A DNA stretch of 64,000 nucleotides from a bacterium (lineage in GTDB: Bacteria > Desulfobacterota > Binatia > DP-6), in NCBI GenBank assembly GCA_026129405.1, contig JAHCID010000001.1, positions 589,237-653,236 of the forward strand. Reading direction: 5' to 3'. Positions 26,698-35,152 of this stretch are shown piece after piece. Positions within the stretch are counted from its first letter, which is position 1; each line of letters begins with the position of its first letter. The notes below the pieces were generated by a model. It did not search any database, was not told the DNA's origin, and saw nothing but the letters and a program-made list of their open reading frames with translations. The position numbers were made by a program, and so were the translations under genes.

Positions 26698-26985
26698 TCA
26701 GCGCGCGAGGATGCGGAAGCGCCTGCGCAGGGCGGCGACCTGGTCCTGCACGGAGCTCGTACGCTGGCTCGCCATCAGCACCTCGAAGACGTCGCGCTCG
26801 CCGGCCTCGCGCGGTGCGCCCTCGTCGCCGAGGGCGTCGAGGATCTCGTGGATGACGCGGGGGATCTCGCGCTGCGGGATCACCAGGTCGCCGCGACCGA
26901 GGGTCCCGGTCCAGTTCGACGCATAGGGCCGCAGGACGTTCAGAATCCGCTCGGTGAGCGACCGGTCCCCGCGCATGCGATCCAC
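26698..26985 (-). CDS. small conserved-looking protein, unknown function
   Basis: 95 residues from a GTG (an ATG at 26976 would start three residues later). It ends 9 bases before the thiolase gene on the same strand and so belongs to the thiolase-DUF35 operon. It is predicted mostly helical, with an amphipathic C-terminus rich in Arg (QDQVAALRRRFRILAR) and no Cys, membrane segment or signal peptide. Codon composition matches its neighbours. No family recognised. Confidence 0.6.
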   Translation of the reverse strand: MDRMRGDRSLTERILNVLRPYASNWTGTLGRGDLVIPQREIPRVIHEILDALGDEGAPREAGERDVFEVLMASQRTSSVQDQVAALRRRFRILAR

Positions 26986-26994
26986 GGCGGCGCA

Positions 26995-27245
26995 TTAGAC
27001 CACGGTCCGCGGCGGAGGCAACAGGCGCCTGCGCCGGGAGGCTCCGCCGGCGACGGTCGCCGCGTCCATCAGCTCGGCGCGGCGTGCGACCAGCTCGAGC
27101 GTCGTGTGGGAGTCGAGCGCACCGGCGACGCCCCACGCCGCCAGCTCGCCGACGCTGAAGCCCGCGACCACGCGTCGCCGCGGCTCGCGGCGGCCGCGAG
27201 CGCCTGAAGCACGCACGGGATGATCTGACCGGACGGTGCTCGCGT
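26995..27245 (-). pseudogene. relic of an ACP/malonyl acyltransferase (FabD/MdcH-like)
   Basis: In one minus-strand frame a 50-residue block reads VVAGFSVGELAAWGVAGALD (27177 down to about 27118) and then about 15 more residues up to RAELMDAA. This is the G-x-S-x-G active-site region of malonyl/acyl transferases, where the Ser of FSVGE is the nucleophile. Just upstream, in another frame, SGQIIPCVLQALAAA resembles the helix that normally precedes it, so a frameshift near 27185 is likely. No N-terminal or C-terminal rest of the roughly 300-residue family is found. I read this as a decayed fragment. The remaining bases to 27325 hold nothing recognisable. Confidence 0.55.
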
Positions 27246-27325
27246 GCGGGCCGTCACGCGCGCCGACACGGTGTCTCGTCTGCCGACACCCCGATGTCGC
27301 GCGTGCCGGCCGGCACGCCGCCGCC

Positions 27326-27802
27326 TCAGGTCGTGAGGCGCTCGTCGACGGCCAGCTCGAGGGCCTCGAGCGCCGCGATCCAGTCCGCGGGCAGTCCGTG
27401 CTCGCGCGCGCCGTCGAGGAGAAGGCCGAGGTAGCGTGCCGACGGCTTGCGCCCGGCGACGCGGCGCTCGCCGAGATAGGCGAAGGCCGCGAGCCGCTCG
27501 CCGCCCTGCGTCACGGTCTCGACCGGGACGCGGGCGTAGTAGCCGACGTGCACGCCCTCGCTGCGGTCGAGCAGCTCGCAGGCGTTGGGCGCGAGCTGGT
27601 AGCAGACGCCCCACACGCAGGCGCCGGCCTCGGCGAGCAGGTTCGCGACGCCGCGCTCGCCCGGCCCGACGGGCAGGTCGAACGTAAGCCGGAAGCCGTC
27701 GAGGCGCGCGGGCCGTGCCGCCAGCGGCTGCATGCCGCGGCGGTCGACGAAGGTCGCGCGGCAGAGGTTGCTGCCGTAGGCGAAGTACCACAGCGGCGTC
27801 AC
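27326..27802 (-). CDS. gamma-glutamylcyclotransferase family protein
   Basis: 158 residues from a GTG preceded by GGCGAGAAG. The family's opening motif WYFAYGSNL is at residues 5-13, followed by LAARPARLDGFRLTF and VWGVCYQL, and by DRSEGVHVGYY with the Glu expected as general acid/base. AIG2-like/gamma-glutamylcyclotransferase proteins release 5-oxoproline from gamma-glutamyl amines or peptides; exact substrates vary widely. It is followed on the same strand by the acyltransferase relic and preceded, 39 bases upstream, by the DASS transporter gene. Confidence 0.9.
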   Translation of the reverse strand: MTPLWYFAYGSNLCRATFVDRRGMQPLAARPARLDGFRLTFDLPVGPGERGVANLLAEAGACVWGVCYQLAPNACELLDRSEGVHVGYYARVPVETVTQGGERLAAFAYLGERRVAGRKPSARYLGLLLDGAREHGLPADWIAALEALELAVDERLTT

Positions 27803-27841
27803 GGCTTCTCGCCGTGCCCGCCGCGCCGGGCCGATGCAACG

Positions 27842-29299
27842 TCAGCGGCCCAGCGAGAGGCCGAGCACCGGCCACCAGAGCCACGCGACGGCGTTGAAGA
27901 CCACCCACGAGGCGACGGCGAGGATCGCGCCGGGGACCATCATGTCGCGCATGCTGAGGTAGCCGGACGAGTAGGCGATGGCGTTGGCCGGCGTACCGAT
28001 CGGCATGGTGAAGCCGAGGCCGGCCGGTACGGCGACGACGATCGCCATGACGCGCGGGTCCATCGCGAAGTCGGTTGCGACGCCGAGGGTCACCGGCATC
28101 AGCATCGCGACGACCGCCGAGTTGCTCATGAGCTCGGTGAGCACGATCGAGAGCGCCGAGATGATCGCCACCGCGACCGGCCCGCTGTCGGACCACTTGG
28201 AGATCGTGTTCTGCGAGATCCAGTTGGCCGCGCCCGAGCTGTTGGTCGCCGAGCCGAGGGCGATGGCGCCGCCGTACATGAGCAGGATGCCCCAGCTCAC
28301 GTAGCTCTCGACGTCCTCCCAGCGCACCAGGTTCAGGACGAAGAGCACGACGACTGCGCCGATGGCGACGTTGCCCAGGCCGAACTCCTCGCCGCCGAAG
28401 ATCCAGCCGGCGAGCGTGCCGATCATGACGAGTCCGATCAGCGTCTCGTTGACGCTGCGCCGGCCGAGCGCGAGCGCCTTCTCGGCGATGAGCTCGTCGG
28501 CCTCGCGGATGCTCTGCACGTCGATGGGGAAGAAGCGGACGATGACGATCCAGCCGACCACGAGCATGCCGAAGGTCACCGGCAGGCTGGCGAGCGCCCA
28601 CTCGGTGAACGTGAAGGTCTGGCCGGTGGCCTCCTTCACCATGCCGAGCGCGAGCGGGGCGCGGGCGCCGCCCAGCAGCGTGGCGACGCCGCCGATCGTC
28701 GTACCCCAGGCCATCGAGAGGAAGAGCGCGCGGGCGTAGTTGCTGCGGTACTTCTGCAGCCCGAGCACGGTGACGATCTCGAGGATGATCGGGTAGTTCA
28801 TCGCCGCGACCGCGTGCTCGGACATGAAGAACGACATGAAGGCGTTCAAGAGGTAGATCGACGCCAGCAGCGTCCGCGGCGTGTGGCCGAAGCGCTTCAG
28901 GATCGCGAGCGCGAGCCGCGTCGACAGCCGCGACTTCGTGAGGCACGCGGCCAGGATGAACACGCCCAGGATGAAGAAGACCGCCTCGTTGCCGAAGAGC
29001 GCATAGGCCTTGCTCGCGGGCATGACGCCGGACAGCGGCAGCAGGATGATCGCGAGCAGGCTCGTGATCATCAGCGGCAGCATGCTCGTCACCCACAGCG
29101 ACAGGCAGACGGCGAACACCGCGAGCGAGCGCAGCCCGGCCTCGGAGAGCCCCTCGGGGGGCTGCCGGGTGATGATGAACCAGTACATCCCGGCAATCGC
29201 GAGCAGCACGACGGGACGCACCGCCAGCTCCAGCAGGATCGTGCGGAGCGGGCGGGTATCGACGACGACGCGCTCGTAGGGCGAGCGGGGCGTCGTCAT
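27842..29299 (-). CDS. SLC13/DASS family sodium:dicarboxylate or sulfate symporter
   Basis: 485 residues with about 11-12 membrane helices. The two inverted-repeat helical hairpins carry the SNT-type motifs of the family: MSEHAVAAM in the first half and LMSNSAVVAMLMP followed by GLGFTMPIGTPANAIAY in the second. These bind Na+ and the carboxylate or sulfate substrate. Length fits the VcINDY group. Expected in the inner membrane, importing C4-dicarboxylates, citrate or sulfate with Na+. No ribosome site stands out before the ATG. The gene lies 46 bases downstream of mgtE on the same strand. Confidence 0.93.
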   Translation of the reverse strand: MTTPRSPYERVVVDTRPLRTILLELAVRPVVLLAIAGMYWFIITRQPPEGLSEAGLRSLAVFAVCLSLWVTSMLPLMITSLLAIILLPLSGVMPASKAYALFGNEAVFFILGVFILAACLTKSRLSTRLALAILKRFGHTPRTLLASIYLLNAFMSFFMSEHAVAAMNYPIILEIVTVLGLQKYRSNYARALFLSMAWGTTIGGVATLLGGARAPLALGMVKEATGQTFTFTEWALASLPVTFGMLVVGWIVIVRFFPIDVQSIREADELIAEKALALGRRSVNETLIGLVMIGTLAGWIFGGEEFGLGNVAIGAVVVLFVLNLVRWEDVESYVSWGILLMYGGAIALGSATNSSGAANWISQNTISKWSDSGPVAVAIISALSIVLTELMSNSAVVAMLMPVTLGVATDFAMDPRVMAIVVAVPAGLGFTMPIGTPANAIAYSSGYLSMRDMMVPGAILAVASWVVFNAVAWLWWPVLGLSLGR

Positions 29300-29345
29300 C
29301 CGTGACGTGGCGCGATCATCGTCATGCCGCTCTCGGTTGTCCGGG

Positions 29346-30701
29346 TCACAGCAAAGTGCCTGAGAGAACCAGGCTCGCCACGGTGAAATAGATCACCAGG
29401 CCGGCGACGTCCACGAACGTGGCCACGAACGGTGCCGAGGCGCTGGCCGGGTCGAACCCCAGGCGTTCGAAGAAGAGCGGCAGCGTCGCACCGACGAGGG
29501 TCCCGAGCAGCACCACCCCGACCAGGCTCGCCCCGACCGTCGAGGCGATGAGGAGGTAGTGGTCGCCGTACATCTGGAAGGCACCCTGCCAGAGGACGAT
29601 GCGGGTGAAGCCGACGGCGGCCAGGATGCAGCCGAGCACGAGCCCCGCCGCGAGCTCGCGCCGGATCACCCGCCACCAGTCGCGCAGCGTCAGCTCGCCC
29701 AGGGCGAGGGCGCGCACGACCAGCGTCGACGCCTGGGATCCCGAGTTGCCGCCGCTCGAGATGATGAGGGGGACGAACAGGGCGAGGACGACGGCCTTGG
29801 CGATCTCGTGCTCGAAGTAGCCCATGGCGCTGGCCGTCAGCAGCTCGCCGAGGAAGAGGACCGAGAGCCAGCCCGCCCGCTTGCGCAGCATCGTCCAGAA
29901 GCCGGTGTCGAGGTAGGGACGATCGAGGGCCGTCATGCCGCCCAGCTTCTGGATGTCCTCGGTGGCTTCCTCCTGGACGACGTCGACGATGTCGTCGACC
30001 GTGACGATGCCCTTGATCCGATTCTCGGCGTCGACGACGGGCACGGCGAGGAAGTCGTGCTGCTGGAAGAGGCGGCTCAGCGCCTCCTGGTCCATGTCCT
30101 CCGGCGCGGTGACGACGTCGGTGCGCATGATGTCGCGCACGCGCTTGTCGGACGCCGAGGAGAGCAGGTCGCGGAACGAGACCACGCCGAGGAGATGCTG
30201 ATCGGCGTCGAGGACGTACAGATAGTAGACGCTCTCGATGTGCTCGCGCGTCTGCCGGCGCAGGTAGCTGATGGCCTCGTCGATGCTCATCTCGGGCCGC
30301 AGCCGCGCGTAACGGGGGCTCATGAGGCCACCCGCGTCGTCCTCCGCGTAGGCGAGGAGCGCGGCCACCTCGCGGCGGCTGGGCTCGTCGAGCAGCGCGA
30401 GCAGCCCGGCCCGGTCCTCGAGCGGCGCCTCCTGGAGCAGGTCCGCCGCGTCGTCGGGGCGGAGCATGCGCACGTAGGAGCGCCGCAGCTCGGTCGGCGC
30501 GGCCAGTACGAGCGCGGCCTGGTCGCCCGTCGGCATGCCGACGAAGAGCGCTTCGGCCTCGGCGTGGCGCAGCAGCGAGAGACCCTCGAGCCGCTCCTCG
30601 GTCGACAGGATCGGCCACGCCTCGCGCAGCTCCGCCGCGGTGAGCCCGAGCTCGAGAGGGCGTTCCTCGGCGGCGGCCGACATGGCGCGGGGGTCCTCCA
30701 T
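29346..30701 (-). CDS. mgtE: magnesium transporter MgtE
   Basis: 451 residues from the ATG at 30701, matching the family length. A second in-frame ATG at 30683, preceded by GGAGG, is also possible. Order: MgtE_N helical domain (about 15-125), two CBS domains (about 130-245, with VRDIMRTDVVTAPEDM and VVDAENRIKGIVTVDDIVD as typical strands) and five membrane helices (about 280-450) including the pore segment PLIISSGGNSGSQASTLVVRALA. MgtE is a Mg2+-gated Mg2+ channel of the inner membrane. No M-box or other Mg riboswitch could be made out in the 217-base divergent upstream region. Confidence 0.96.
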   Translation of the reverse strand: MEDPRAMSAAAEERPLELGLTAAELREAWPILSTEERLEGLSLLRHAEAEALFVGMPTGDQAALVLAAPTELRRSYVRMLRPDDAADLLQEAPLEDRAGLLALLDEPSRREVAALLAYAEDDAGGLMSPRYARLRPEMSIDEAISYLRRQTREHIESVYYLYVLDADQHLLGVVSFRDLLSSASDKRVRDIMRTDVVTAPEDMDQEALSRLFQQHDFLAVPVVDAENRIKGIVTVDDIVDVVQEEATEDIQKLGGMTALDRPYLDTGFWTMLRKRAGWLSVLFLGELLTASAMGYFEHEIAKAVVLALFVPLIISSGGNSGSQASTLVVRALALGELTLRDWWRVIRRELAAGLVLGCILAAVGFTRIVLWQGAFQMYGDHYLLIASTVGASLVGVVLLGTLVGATLPLFFERLGFDPASASAPFVATFVDVAGLVIYFTVASLVLSGTLL

Positions 30702-30839
30702 GGCACCCCGAGGCGGGACGGAGGCCCGCGACCGCGCCAGGGTGCTACGCTGTTGTGGGACGGCTTTGGCCGTCGCTGTCCATAACCGCGGAACGCGTAC
30801 CGTACATCGTCGTCCCCGTCCACCCCCGAACGGGTCAAC

Positions 30840-30868
30840 TTGAACGCGCCGGCGGGCGACGCTACCAG
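30840..30868 (+). promoter_or_regulatory. candidate sigma70-type promoter for the DnaQ-UvrC-like gene
   Basis: TTGAAC, a 17-base spacer and TACCAG lie about 50 bases before the ATG at 30919, in the 217-base divergent spacer to mgtE. The overlapping GGTCAA on the same stretch gives a TTGACC on the other strand, so the mgtE promoter may begin at the same place, although no good -10 was found there. Confidence 0.4.
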
Positions 30869-30918
30869 AGGCGCGGATGGCGGCGATCGGCGGCGGCCGG
30901 CACGGGCGGTGACGGGGC

Positions 30919-32814
30919 ATGCGCCAACGGCTGTACGACTATCTCCTCGAGCGCCCGAGCGGCGCCAGCGTCGACGAGCTGTTCGCCCTGGTGTTCAGCG
31001 GCGGCGGTCGCGATCCGGAGTTCGGCGGCCGCTTCATCGCCGCGCTCCTCGGCCAGGACCCGCGCTTCCGCTTCTCGGCGGACGACCGGCGCTGGCGCGC
31101 CCGCCTGCACGACGATCTCGCGCGTCCGCTCGCCGCGACCGCGTTCGTCGTCGTCGACCTCGAGACCACCGGCGGCGCGCCGGGCTCCGGCTGCATCACC
31201 GAGATCGGCGCGGTGCGGGTCGCGAACGGACGCCTCGGCGACTCGTTCCAGACGCTGGTCAATCCCGGGCGGCCGATCCCGCCCTTCGTGGTGGCGCTGA
31301 CCGGCATCACCGACGCGATGGTCGCCGACGCCCCGCGGCTCCACGCCGTGCTGCCGGCGTTCCTCGAGTTCGCCGGCGACGCCGTCATCGTCGCGCACAA
31401 CGCCGCCTTCGACATGGGCCATCTCGACGCGGCCCATCGCGCCCAGCTCGGCCGCCCGCTGGCGCGGCCGGCCGTCTGCACGCAACGGCTGGCCCGGCGT
31501 CTCCTGCCCGACCTGCGCCGCCGCTCGCTCGATGCGGTCGCGAGCCACCTCGGCCTCGCCTGCCACGACCGCCACCGCGGGCTCGGCGACGCCCGCATCG
31601 CCGCCGAGATCCTCTGCGTCCTCCTCGAGCGTGCCGCGGCGCTCGGCGTGGCGCACCTCGATCAGCTGCTCGACCTCGAGCGCGCGGCGAGCGACGGCCG
31701 CCCGTTCGTCGTCCACGTGCCGCGCGAGAAGCTGCACGACGTGCCGGCGCGTCCGGGCGTCTATCACCTGCTCGCCCACGACGGCCGCCTCCTCTACGTC
31801 GGCAAGGCCCGTCGCCTGCGCGACCGACTCGGCAGCTGGTTCTCGAACGCGCGCGGGCACAGGCCGCGGGCCCTCGAGCTGCTGCGCCAGGTGCACGACT
31901 TCCGTCTGACCGAGACGGGCTCGGAGCTGGCGGCGTCGCTGCTCGAGATGCGGCAGATCCGCGAGCTGAAGCCGCCGTACAACCGCGCCGGCAAGCAGGT
32001 GCCGCGCGTGGGGTTCCTGAAGCTGTCGGTGCGGCACGCCTGGCCGAGGCTGTCGGTGACCCAGCGGCTCGGCGTCGATCGCGCCGTCTACGTCGGGCCG
32101 TTCCCGAGCCGGGCCACGGCGGAGCGTGCGCAGGCGGTGCTGGCGCGCGTCTTCGGGCTGCGCACCTGCGGCGACCGCCTCGCACCGGCGGCCGACGTGA
32201 GCCCCTGCCTCCTCGGCCAGGTCGGCACGTGTCCGGCGCCGTGCGCCGACCGCATCGGCCGCGAGGCGTACCGTCGCAGCGTCGACGCCGCGCTCGCCTT
32301 CCTCGAGGGGCGCGACGACGAGGCGCGCGCGGCGCTGGCGGCGAAGCGCGACGCGGCCGCGACGGCGGAGCGCTTCGAGGCGGCGGCGCGCGCGCAGCGC
32401 GACCTCGACGCGCTCGACGACATCTGGCGCCGGCGCGAGCGGCTCGCCTGGGTGGTCGGGCGGCAGAACTTCGTCGTCCTGCTGCCGACGGCCGATCGCA
32501 GCGCGGCGCAGCTCTATGCCGTGCTCGGGGGGCGCCTGGCGCTCGAGTCGCGCGTCGCGGCGGCGGCGGACCTGCTCGCGGCGGTCCGCGTCGTACGCGA
32601 GCGCTACGACCGCTTCCAGGACATGCCGCTCGAGCGCGGCGACGTCGACGCCAGCACCATCCTCTCGGCCTGGCTGCGCGACCGCGCGCAGGAGGGCCTC
32701 GTCCTGACGCTCGACGGCCCGGACGCCCTCGCCGCCCGGCTCGACGAGCTCTCCATCACGGTGGGCGACCTCCTGCAGCGCGGGCCGCTGCCGCCCATCG
32801 ACCAGCTCGCGTGA
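30919..32814 (+). CDS. DnaQ-like exonuclease fused to UvrC-like GIY-YIG nuclease
   Basis: 631 residues. Residues 1-70 look like a winged helix. Residues 75-240 are a DnaQ/DEDDh 3'-5' exonuclease with D80-L-E82, HNAAFD165 and H219-R-G-L-G-D224. Residues 270-360 are a GIY-YIG endonuclease (PGVYHLLAHDGRLLYVGKAR, a catalytic-type Glu in GSELAASLLE and Asn in PPYNRAG). Next comes the UvrC-type Cys-rich segment CLLGQVGTCPAPC and a UvrB-contact-like helical region (AAKRDAAATAERFEAAA). The C-terminal RNase H nuclease of UvrC is missing. Such fusions are known and act like Cho, making the 3' incision in nucleotide excision repair, but the biological role is little studied. It overlaps hpnK by 4 bases. 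Confidence 0.92.
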   Translation: MRQRLYDYLLERPSGASVDELFALVFSGGGRDPEFGGRFIAALLGQDPRFRFSADDRRWRARLHDDLARPLAATAFVVVDLETTGGAPGSGCITEIGAVRVANGRLGDSFQTLVNPGRPIPPFVVALTGITDAMVADAPRLHAVLPAFLEFAGDAVIVAHNAAFDMGHLDAAHRAQLGRPLARPAVCTQRLARRLLPDLRRRSLDAVASHLGLACHDRHRGLGDARIAAEILCVLLERAAALGVAHLDQLLDLERAASDGRPFVVHVPREKLHDVPARPGVYHLLAHDGRLLYVGKARRLRDRLGSWFSNARGHRPRALELLRQVHDFRLTETGSELAASLLEMRQIRELKPPYNRAGKQVPRVGFLKLSVRHAWPRLSVTQRLGVDRAVYVGPFPSRATAERAQAVLARVFGLRTCGDRLAPAADVSPCLLGQVGTCPAPCADRIGREAYRRSVDAALAFLEGRDDEARAALAAKRDAAATAERFEAAARAQRDLDALDDIWRRRERLAWVVGRQNFVVLLPTADRSAAQLYAVLGGRLALESRVAAAADLLAAVRVVRERYDRFQDMPLERGDVDASTILSAWLRDRAQEGLVLTLDGPDALAARLDELSITVGDLLQRGPLPPIDQLA

Positions 32815-33719
32815 CGTCGCCGGCGGCCGCATCCCGGCGCCTCGTCGTCAGCGGCGACGACTTCGGCGCCGCCCGCGAGGTGAACGCGGGCATCCTGCGC
32901 GCCCACCGCGCGGGCATCCTCACCAGCACGAGCCTCATGGTGACCGGCGACGCGGTCGCGCAGGCGGTGGCCGAGGCGCGGGCGACGCCGTCGCTCGCCG
33001 TCGGCCTCCACCTCGTGCTCGCACAGGGGCGGCCCGCCGCGCCGCCGGCCGCGATCCGCCGTCTCGTGAACGCGCGCGGCACGTTCGAGGACACCCCGGT
33101 GCTGAACGGCTTCCGCTACGCCTGGGCGTGGTGCTCGCGCGCGGGCCGCGCCCAGCTGCGGCGGGAGCTGCGCGCGCAGCTCGACGCCTTCGTCGCGACC
33201 GGCCTGCCGCTCGCGCACGTCGACGGCCACCTCAACATGCACCTCCATCCGCTCGTGCTGCCGCTGCTGCTGGAGCTGGCGCCGGCCTACGGCATCCGGG
33301 CCATGCGGCTCTCGCGCGAGAGCCTCGCCGCGGCGCTGCGCTGGGACCCGCGCCATCGGCTGCGCAAGACGAGCGAGGGGCTCATCTTCCACGCCCTCGC
33401 GGCGTATGCCGCGCCGCGCCTGCGCGCCGCGGGCATCGTCTCGACCGAGCGCGTGTACGGCATGCACCAGACCGGCCACATCGACGAGGCCTACGTGCTC
33501 CATCTCCTCGCCACCCTGCCGCCGGGGACGAGCGAGCTCTACTGCCATCCGGCGATCGGGCAGGCGGCGGTGATGGCGCCGTACCAGGGCGGCTACGATC
33601 ACGCCGGTGAGGTCGCGGCGCTGACGAGCCCGCGCGTCCGCGCCGCGCTCGCGGCGGCGGACGTGACGCTCGCGACCTACCCCGCCCTGGCGGCGGCGCC
33701 GCGCGCCGCGCCGGCCTGA
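32811..33719 (+). CDS. hpnK: HpnK-like YdjC/ChbG family deacetylase (hopanoid-associated)
   Basis: 302 residues from a GTG overlapping the nuclease stop by 4 bases. The YdjC deacetylase fold shows VVSGDDFGAAREVNAGI (metal Asp16/17), VGLHLVLAQGRP and the metal His block HVDGHLNMHLHP, and ends with TSELYCHPA. The GRPAAPPAAIRRLVNARGTF stretch and spacing fit HpnK, which deacetylates N-acetylglucosaminyl-bacteriohopanetetrol during hopanoid side-chain building, better than ChbG. Genes for its pathway neighbours hpnI and hpnJ lie 5-8 kb away, which supports this reading. Its coupling to a DNA-repair gene is probably only positional. Confidence 0.85.
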   Translation: MTSPAAASRRLVVSGDDFGAAREVNAGILRAHRAGILTSTSLMVTGDAVAQAVAEARATPSLAVGLHLVLAQGRPAAPPAAIRRLVNARGTFEDTPVLNGFRYAWAWCSRAGRAQLRRELRAQLDAFVATGLPLAHVDGHLNMHLHPLVLPLLLELAPAYGIRAMRLSRESLAAALRWDPRHRLRKTSEGLIFHALAAYAAPRLRAAGIVSTERVYGMHQTGHIDEAYVLHLLATLPPGTSELYCHPAIGQAAVMAPYQGGYDHAGEVAALTSPRVRAALAAADVTLATYPALAAAPRAAPA

Positions 33720-33738
33720 CGCCGCGCCGCCGCCCGCG

Positions 33739-34638
33739 TCATTCGGCGAGCAGCGACCGCTTCGCCTCGGCGAGACGCTTCTTCTGCTCCTTGTCGGGCC
33801 GCGGCGCCGCGAGATCGAGATCCCCGATCGCCGTCGCGAGGACGTCGGCCACGACGGCGCGCGCGATCCATTTGTGGTCGGCGGGCACGACGTACCACGG
33901 CGCGTGCTTCGTGCTGGTCGCGGAGAGGGCCAGCTCGTAGGCCCGCTGGTAGTCGTCCCAGTACCCGCGCTCGGTGATGTCCCCGACGGAGAACTTCCAC
34001 TGCTTGTCGGGATCGTCGAGGCGCTCGAGGAAGCGGCGCTTCTGCTCGTCCTTCGAGATGTGCAGGAAGAACTTGACGATCGTCGTGCCGTTGCGCGCGA
34101 GGTGGCGCTCGTACTCGCGGATGCTGTCGTAGCGCTGCTCCCAGAACTTCTCGGGACTCTTGGCTCCGGCGAGCGCGCCGTGCGGCACGCGCTCGGGATG
34201 CACGCGCAGGACGAGCACGTCCTCGTACCAGGAGCGGTTGAAGATGCCGATGCGCCCGCGCTCGGGCACCCGCTTCTGGCAGCGCCAGAGGAAGTCGTGG
34301 TCGATCTCCTCGGGCGTCGGCTGCTTGAAGGCGTGGACGTCGCAGCCCTGCGGGTTCATGCCCGACATGACGTGCTTCACGATGCCGTCCTTGCCGGCGG
34401 CGTCCATGCCCTGGAGGATCATGAGGACGGCCTGCTTGTTGCTGGCCCAGAGCAGCGCCTGCGCGGCGGTGAGCGTCCGCAGGTTGTCGGCGAGGATGCG
34501 CTCGGCGCGCTCCTTCACCGCCTCCTTGCCGAGCGTGCGCAGCTCCTTCGTGAGCGCCCACCCCGGATCGCGATCGGCGAGGTGTAGACGTTTACCGGGC
34601 TCGACTCGCAGGCTCTCGACGATACGGCGCGGGATCAT
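33739..34638 (-). CDS. ppk2: polyphosphate kinase 2 family protein
   Basis: 299 residues from the ATG at 34638, with GGAGGAGG about 8 bases upstream (a GTG at 34641 adds one residue). PPK2 hallmarks: Walker A LQGMDAAGKDG (75-85), the following MSGMNPQGCDVHAFKQPT, the WRCQKRVPERGRIGIFNRSWYEDVL block with the Walker B-like motif, and the lid Arg region SKDEQKRRFLERL. It transfers phosphate between polyphosphate and nucleotides (AMP, ADP or GDP). The single PPK2 domain and the PTPEEIDHDFLWR segment suggest the polyphosphate:AMP/ADP phosphotransferase groups, but the class is not certain. It is convergent with hpnK across 19 bases. Confidence 0.95.
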   Translation of the reverse strand: MIPRRIVESLRVEPGKRLHLADRDPGWALTKELRTLGKEAVKERAERILADNLRTLTAAQALLWASNKQAVLMILQGMDAAGKDGIVKHVMSGMNPQGCDVHAFKQPTPEEIDHDFLWRCQKRVPERGRIGIFNRSWYEDVLVLRVHPERVPHGALAGAKSPEKFWEQRYDSIREYERHLARNGTTIVKFFLHISKDEQKRRFLERLDDPDKQWKFSVGDITERGYWDDYQRAYELALSATSTKHAPWYVVPADHKWIARAVVADVLATAIGDLDLAAPRPDKEQKKRLAEAKRSLLAE

Positions 34639-34744
34639 CACGGCGGCCTCCTCCGCCGGCGGGGTCTCGCGCCCGTGCGCGGTGCCGCCGGCCTCGCCCC
34701 GCGCGTGTAGATGCGGGCGAGGCGGCGGTCAACGCACGGCCGGT

Positions 34745-35017
34745 TCAGCCGCCCAGCGCGGCCTTCACCTCGTTGAGCGTCTCGAGGCTCTTCTGGAGCT
34801 CGGTGACGTTCTTCTGCATGTCCGAGATGGTGCTGCCGAGCTTCGCCGCCGTGCCGAGCGTGCCGCCCTGCTCGCCGGCCTTCTTCATCATCTCCGCGCC
34901 CATCTCGCCCATCTGGGCCTCGGCCGGCCGGGACCCGAGCGTGCCGCAGACCCATCCGGTCGCAAACGTGGTCGCGAAGAGCCCTGTGATGATGGAACGA
35001 CGCAGTCCGATCGTCAT
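34745..35017 (-). CDS. small secreted helical protein, unknown function
   Basis: 90 residues. GAGGAGG lies 9 bases upstream of the ATG at 35017. A signal or membrane segment (about 8-34, ending in RPAEAQ) is followed by a Gly/Met-rich bit and a helical, coiled-coil-like tail (GSTISDMQKNVTELQKSLE). Probably periplasmic or anchored. No family recognised. A 135-base spacer separates it from the divergent lipoprotein gene. Confidence 0.65.
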   Translation of the reverse strand: MTIGLRRSIITGLFATTFATGWVCGTLGSRPAEAQMGEMGAEMMKKAGEQGGTLGTAAKLGSTISDMQKNVTELQKSLETLNEVKAALGG

Positions 35018-35152
35018 GGCCGTATCCTCCTCGGCGGGTTCGTGGCCCGCGAGACGCGGGCCCGAGCCACGGACGTAGCACGCGCACGGGCCGGGAGAAG
35101 CGGGGGCGTTTCGCTTTGCAGGCGACGGGCGCCGCGTGCGAAGACCCGCGCG

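Noticed and set aside
30702-30918. Mg riboswitch (M-box) before mgtE
   Set aside because: No conserved M-box helices or terminator could be found in this spacer.
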